NCBI GenBank assembly: GCA_937974135.1
Contig: CALJIH010000161.1
Location: 1 to 17,929 of the forward strand
From: an uncultured Cocleimonas sp.
GTDB taxonomy: Bacteria > Pseudomonadota > Gammaproteobacteria > Thiotrichales > Thiotrichaceae
Direction: 5' to 3'
DNA length: 17,929 nucleotides
Shown: positions 14,962 to 17,929 of the stretch, piece after piece
Layout: each line of letters begins with the position of its first letter
Position numbering within the stretch: the stretch's first letter is position 1
The notes under the pieces: generated by a model
The model's database searches: none
What the model was told of the DNA's origin: nothing
Seen by the model: only the letters and a program-made list of their open reading frames with translations
Translations under genes and position numbers: made by a program

Positions 14962-16131
14962 ATGGATAATTCTGATATTAAAATCGCAATCATTGCTGGA
15001 GAAGTATCAGGTGATATTTTGGGTAGCCGTTTAATTACCTCCTTAAAAAAGCATTATCCAAACGCAACCTTCGAAGGAATCGCCGGACCTGAGATGCAAG
15101 CAGTAGGCTGCGAATCATTGCATCCTATGGAACGTCTCTCCATCATGGGCTTTACTGAAGCACTACCTCGATTATTTGAGTTACTAAAAATACGAAAAAC
15201 ACTGATCAAACGCTGGAAAAAGACACCCCCCCACTTTTTCGTGGGTATTGATGCTCCAGACTTTAATTTAAACGTTGAAAAAGTACTGCATCAAGCAGGA
15301 ATCCCCAGTATTCACTATGTAAGTCCGTCTGTATGGGCATGGCGAGAAAGCCGTGTTGAAAAAATGAAAGGCAGTATGGATCTCATGCTGACATTATTTC
15401 CATTTGAAGTCGACTTCTACAAAAAACACAACATTCCTGCAACATTCTGTGGCCATCCTTTGGCTGATGAAATTCCCTTTGATTCTGACCCTGTCAGCGC
15501 ACGCACCGAGCTAGATCTTCCGCATGATCAATTCATCCTTGCGGTACTTCCAGGAAGCCGTATGGGAGAAATTAAACGTATCGCACCCGATTTTCTCGCG
15601 GGGCTAAAAAAGCTGCACAAACAACACCCAGAGTGGCTATTCGTATCCCCTTTAATAAATAAACAGGTAAAAACGGAATTTGATCAACTAAAAAATAACA
15701 TTGCACCAGAAGTTCCAATTACCTATATAGATGGTCAATCACGCACAGTCATGCAAGCAGCCGATCAAATCCTGATGGCATCTGGTACTGCGGTATTGGA
15801 AGGTATGCTAGTCGGAAGGCCCATGGTTGCTGCATATCGCGTAGCACCTTTAACCGCTAAAATTATTCGTCTATTTGATATGATTAAATCAAAGTACTAC
15901 ACGCTACCAAATAATTTGGCCGACGAATACCTTGTGCCAGAGTTGATACAAGAAGAAATCACCGCAGACAATGTTTTTGATCGTGTAGATAAACAATTTA
16001 ATCAAGATAAAGCATCGCGACAACAAATGTTAGGTCGCTTCGCTGATATTCATAAGCAATTACGCCAGAATGCCAGTGACAAAGCCGCAGAAGCTTTAGT
16101 GACATTGTTAGAGGAAAAAACTGATGAGTGA
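14962..16131 (+). CDS. lpxB: lipid-A-disaccharide synthase
   Basis: LpxB joins UDP-2,3-diacylglucosamine and lipid X to form the tetra-acyl disaccharide of lipid A; it is a peripheral inner-membrane GT-B glycosyltransferase (family GT19). The 389-residue product (E. coli 382) has AGEVSGDILGSRL at the N-terminus, SIMGFTEAL, VGIDAPDFN (94-102), HYVSPSVWAWR, LPGSRMGEIKR and SGTAVLEGML. Residues 86-93 (KKTPPHFF) are encoded by a copy of the dispersed repeat. E. coli LpxB has a different sequence of the same length at that place, so the core still aligns without a gap. The stop codon overlaps the next ORF by 8 bases. No clear Shine-Dalgarno sequence precedes ATG 14962. Confidence 0.96.
   Translation: MDNSDIKIAIIAGEVSGDILGSRLITSLKKHYPNATFEGIAGPEMQAVGCESLHPMERLSIMGFTEALPRLFELLKIRKTLIKRWKKTPPHFFVGIDAPDFNLNVEKVLHQAGIPSIHYVSPSVWAWRESRVEKMKGSMDLMLTLFPFEVDFYKKHNIPATFCGHPLADEIPFDSDPVSARTELDLPHDQFILAVLPGSRMGEIKRIAPDFLAGLKKLHKQHPEWLFVSPLINKQVKTEFDQLKNNIAPEVPITYIDGQSRTVMQAADQILMASGTAVLEGMLVGRPMVAAYRVAPLTAKIIRLFDMIKSKYYTLPNNLADEYLVPELIQEEITADNVFDRVDKQFNQDKASRQQMLGRFADIHKQLRQNASDKAAEALVTLLEEKTDE
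15217..15239 (+). repeat. dispersed C/G-rich repeat, copy 4, in frame inside lpxB
   Basis: The unit is A5, GACACCCCCCC, ACTTTTT. It is read as codons AAA AAG ACA CCC CCC CAC TTT TT, giving KKTPPHF and the start of Phe93. It contains a run of seven C, a likely slippage site. It sits directly before the conserved VGIDAPD motif. Confidence 0.85.
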
Positions 16132-16414
16132 TGATTCAAATAAAGATATGGCGAAATATATTACTGCTGTTGTAAATAGTAATATCCATGACTTCCATGC
16201 CGAGCATTTAACTGATGCGCAAATGGAACAATTAAATCCATTGATCAAAAATGCGATATACACGGCTTTACATTCGCTGTTTAAAGAGAATAGAACAGTA
16301 GTTGATGATCGATTTGTAGAACTCAATAGTGCCTTGATTCCAGATGATAAAGAAGAACCCATGCTAATAGATGAATATATTGAGTTATTAGATAACTCAC
16401 CGACAATAAATTAA
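16124..16414 (+). CDS. small protein of unknown function between lpxB and rnhB
   Basis: I do not recognise this 96-residue product. It starts at ATG 16124 with GAGG about 9 nt upstream and overlaps the end of lpxB by 8 bases in another frame, which suggests translational coupling. The product is acidic and soluble-looking, with no signal peptide or membrane segment. Its central part (about residues 27-60, AQMEQLNPLIKNAIYTALHSLFKENR) looks helical. There are no cysteines and no obvious catalytic motif. The antisense frame over the same bases lacks such context, so I take the plus strand as coding. Position inside the cluster suggests co-expression with lpxB and rnhB; a function is not evident. 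Confidence 0.7.
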   Translation: MSDDSNKDMAKYITAVVNSNIHDFHAEHLTDAQMEQLNPLIKNAIYTALHSLFKENRTVVDDRFVELNSALIPDDKEEPMLIDEYIELLDNSPTIN

Positions 16415-16436
16415 CACTCAAAAGGAAACATAGCGC

Positions 16437-17003
16437 ATGTCAAAACGCTTAGTTGCAGGAATAGATGAAGTCGGTCGCGGGCCTTTAGTCGGTGCAGTGG
16501 TAGCTGCCGCTGTTATTTTAAATCCTCATAAATGGATTGATGGCTTAGCTGATTCCAAAAAACTCTCCGAAAAAAAACGGAATGAACTCAATCTTGAGAT
16601 TCGTGAAAAAGCTCTGTGTTGGTCATTAGGTCGGGCTGAACCTGAAGAGATAGACGAAATCAATATACTTCAAGCCAGCTTATTGGCGATGAAGCGAGCT
16701 GTTGAAGGTTTATCCGTAACACCCGATCATTTAAAAATCGATGGAAATAAAGAGATTCCGATGCAAATATCCATGGAAACCATCGTTCAAGGTGATGCCA
16801 AAGTCGCCTCAATTAGTGCTGCATCAATCATTGCCAAAGTAGCACGAGATAAAGAAATGGTATTACTGCACGAACAATATCCGGGATATGGCTTTGCCTC
16901 ACACAAGGGCTACCCCACCAAAACCCATCTCGAAGCGATACAAAAATATGGCTTAATAACTCAACACCGAAAAACCTTTAAACCCTGTAAAAATTGTTTA
17001 TAG
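16437..17003 (+). CDS. rnhB: ribonuclease HII
   Basis: RNase HII cuts the RNA strand of RNA-DNA hybrids and starts ribonucleotide excision repair at single embedded ribonucleotides. The 188-residue product (E. coli 198) has AGIDEVGRGPLVGAVVAAAV with catalytic Asp10 and Glu11, ADSKKLSEKKR, Asp102 in the IDGN motif, Asp120 in GDAKVASISAASIIAKVARD, and YPGYGFASHKGYPTKTHLEAI. This is the complete DEDD set. AAAGGA lies upstream of ATG 16437. The lpxB-rnhB neighbourhood is conserved in Gammaproteobacteria, where dnaE often follows; here a GST-type gene follows instead. Confidence 0.97.
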   Translation: MSKRLVAGIDEVGRGPLVGAVVAAAVILNPHKWIDGLADSKKLSEKKRNELNLEIREKALCWSLGRAEPEEIDEINILQASLLAMKRAVEGLSVTPDHLKIDGNKEIPMQISMETIVQGDAKVASISAASIIAKVARDKEMVLLHEQYPGYGFASHKGYPTKTHLEAIQKYGLITQHRKTFKPCKNCL

Positions 17004-17025
17004 GTTCTAACTTGCGTAAACTATT

Positions 17026-17050
17026 TAAAAAAGACACCCCCCCACTTTTA
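17026..17050 (+). repeat. dispersed C/G-rich repeat, copy 5 (after rnhB)
   Basis: The unit is A6, GACACCCCCCC, ACTTTTA, lying 23 nt after the rnhB stop. It is followed by TCGTGTTTTGAATGAT. TCGTG also follows copy 4, and TTTTGAATGAT also borders copy 1. It may mark the 3' end of the lpx-rnhB transcript, but it is not itself a hairpin. Confidence 0.8.
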
Positions 17051-17057
17051 TCGTGTT

Positions 17058-17086
17058 TTGAATGATGACATCTAAACCGTTATCTC
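17058..17086 (+). promoter_or_regulatory. tentative promoter for the GST-type gene
   Basis: TTGAAT (17058-17063) and TATCTC (17081-17086) are 17 bp apart. The -10 box matches the consensus at only three positions. A separate promoter is plausible because the gene is 123 bases from rnhB and has its own terminator, but the evidence is thin. Confidence 0.25.
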
Positions 17087-17126
17087 ATACGTAAAACACT
17101 CAATCGTATTTTCATAGGTGAAACAC

Positions 17127-17789
17127 ATGTCAAAACCAAAACTGATCAGCTTTAACGTCTGCCCATTTGTACAACGCAGCGTTATTTTATTAGAGGAAAA
17201 AGGTGTCGATTATGATATTGATTTCATCGATGTTTACGATCCACCCGCATGGTTTTTAGAAATCTCACCAACTGGTAAAGTACCGGTGTTACAAGTAGAT
17301 GATGAAATACTGTTTGAATCTAACGTAATTGGCGAATACCTCGAAGAGGTTTACGATCCTAAGTTTCACCCTGCAGATGCCTTAACTAAAGCGAAAAATC
17401 GTGCATGGATGGAATACACCTCACCACTATATGGTGGCACATTTAATTTGATGATGGCGAAAACCAAAGAAGATGCCGATAAATACATCCAACAAATGCG
17501 CGACAGACAAGAAAGCCTGAATGAAATAAAACAGAAGCGTCCTTGGTTTAATGGAGATGATTTTTCCATGGCGGACATTTTTGCAGCGCCATACTTCGTG
17601 CGTGTAGAATTCTTCAAAAAGCATTTTAACGTAGATATTCTTGAAGGAAATGCAAACCTGCAAGATTGGTCAGACCGAGTGTTAGCGCGTAATAGCGTGC
17701 AAGAATCAATCGTAGAAGGTTTCGATGGCATCATGCTTGATAGAATGAAAGAGAATGGCAGTTACCTTTTAGATAAGCAAAACGTTTAA
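17127..17789 (+). CDS. glutathione S-transferase family protein, omega-like with Cys active site
   Basis: The 220-residue product has a thioredoxin-fold N-terminal domain (about 1-80) with Cys12 in NVCPFVQRS, the cis-proline motif TGKVPVL and the glutathione-contacting FESNVIGEYL. An all-helical C-terminal domain follows, with the N-capping box DDFSMADIFAAPY. CPFVQR resembles the active site of omega and DHAR-type GSTs, which use cysteine for thiol transfer or dehydroascorbate reduction rather than classic conjugation. The SspA family shares the fold but usually lacks this cysteine motif, so sspA is less likely. ATG 17127 is preferred to GTG 17118 because AGGTG lies 6 nt before it. The exact substrate is unknown. 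Confidence 0.85.
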   Translation: MSKPKLISFNVCPFVQRSVILLEEKGVDYDIDFIDVYDPPAWFLEISPTGKVPVLQVDDEILFESNVIGEYLEEVYDPKFHPADALTKAKNRAWMEYTSPLYGGTFNLMMAKTKEDADKYIQQMRDRQESLNEIKQKRPWFNGDDFSMADIFAAPYFVRVEFFKKHFNVDILEGNANLQDWSDRVLARNSVQESIVEGFDGIMLDRMKENGSYLLDKQNV

Positions 17790-17819
17790 ATAAACATTAT
17801 TTCTACTTGTTGTTAGCAC

Positions 17820-17840
17820 CTTTTTTCATAACGAAAAAAG
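17820..17840 (+). other. AT-rich hairpin before the final terminator
   Basis: CTTTTTTC (17820-17827) pairs with GAAAAAAG (17833-17840) around ATAAC. It is mostly A-T and probably minor. It may help the neighbouring terminator act in the other direction, as the minus strand reads a T-run here. Confidence 0.35.
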
Positions 17841-17843
17841 CAC

Positions 17844-17890
17844 AATAAAGCCTCATCAAATCTATATTTGATGAGGCTTTATTTATTTCT
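17844..17890 (+). terminator. strong terminator after the GST-type gene, possibly bidirectional
   Basis: Bases 17844-17860 pair perfectly with 17867-17883 (17 bp, with the core GCCTCATC and GATGAGGC) around the loop TCTATA. T-rich sequence follows on the plus strand (ATTTATTTCT). On the minus strand the stem runs into TTATTGTG and then CTTTTTTC, so it could also stop a convergent transcript from beyond the window. Confidence 0.85.
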
Positions 17891-17929
17891 GTTGAATCGC
17901 ATATCTACAATCGCTAGGGTTTGTTTTAT

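Noticed and set aside
16108..16362. 84-codon antisense ORF opposite the small unknown gene
   Set aside because: It has no ribosome binding site or operon context, and it overlaps the lpxB end in reverse. The plus-strand ORF is better supported.
1..17929. CRISPR array, tRNA, integrase, toxin-antitoxin or defence genes
   Set aside because: I looked for evenly spaced repeats, cloverleaf ends and typical protein motifs and found none. The five repeat copies are irregularly spaced and one is inside a gene.

Overview
This 17.9 kb window is a conserved housekeeping block of an AT-rich Gammaproteobacterium (roughly 60% A+T by eye). The order rpsB-tsf-pyrH-frr-uppS-cdsA-dxr-rseP-bamA-skp-lpxD-fabZ-lpxA-lpxB-rnhB, with map divergent from rpsB, is the arrangement known from E. 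coli and relatives. The genus cannot be fixed from the sequence. No tRNA, rRNA, CRISPR array, insertion sequence or prophage gene was found.

Layout. Bases 1-429 hold no convincing gene. The gene map (methionine aminopeptidase) lies on the minus strand at 430-1218. A divergent control region of about 290 bases follows, with a good sigma-70-type promoter for rpsB, an operator-like repeat next to its -35 box, and a leader of about 180 nt that contains a short upstream ORF. rpsB and tsf (1510-3698) form one unit. A strong palindrome separates the two genes and a textbook terminator ends the unit. The tsf-pyrH gap carries a striking long hairpin made of two inverted copies of a C/G-rich repeat. 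From 4018 to 17003 everything reads on the plus strand in closely packed genes: nucleotide and ribosome-recycling functions (pyrH, frr), undecaprenyl, phospholipid and isoprenoid synthesis (uppS, cdsA, dxr), the envelope protease and outer-membrane assembly genes (rseP, bamA, skp), lipid A synthesis (lpxD, fabZ, lpxA, lpxB), a small unknown ORF and rnhB. A glutathione S-transferase-type gene and a strong terminator end the window.

How the genes work together. dxr feeds the isoprenoid pathway that supplies the UppS substrates. UppS makes the lipid carrier precursor for peptidoglycan. CdsA makes CDP-diacylglycerol for phospholipids. LpxA, LpxD and LpxB make the lipid A disaccharide, and FabZ shares the hydroxyacyl-ACP pool with LpxA and LpxD. 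BamA and Skp assemble outer-membrane proteins, and RseP belongs to the envelope-stress circuit. The window is therefore a cell-envelope biogenesis cluster attached to translation genes.

Most notable observations. (1) Ribosomal protein S2 is about 397 residues rather than about 240, because it carries a Lys/Ala/Glu/Pro-rich linker and a C-terminal helix-hairpin-helix domain. (2) A dispersed repeat (A5-6, then GACACCCCCC, C or T, then ACTTTT) occurs five times: twice as an inverted pair, twice between genes, and once in frame inside lpxB, where it encodes part of the protein without changing its length relative to E. coli LpxB. (3) LpxA has Met at the acyl-chain ruler position, as in Pseudomonas, which predicts short (C10-type) chains on lipid A. 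(4) A small uncharacterised ORF overlaps the end of lpxB.
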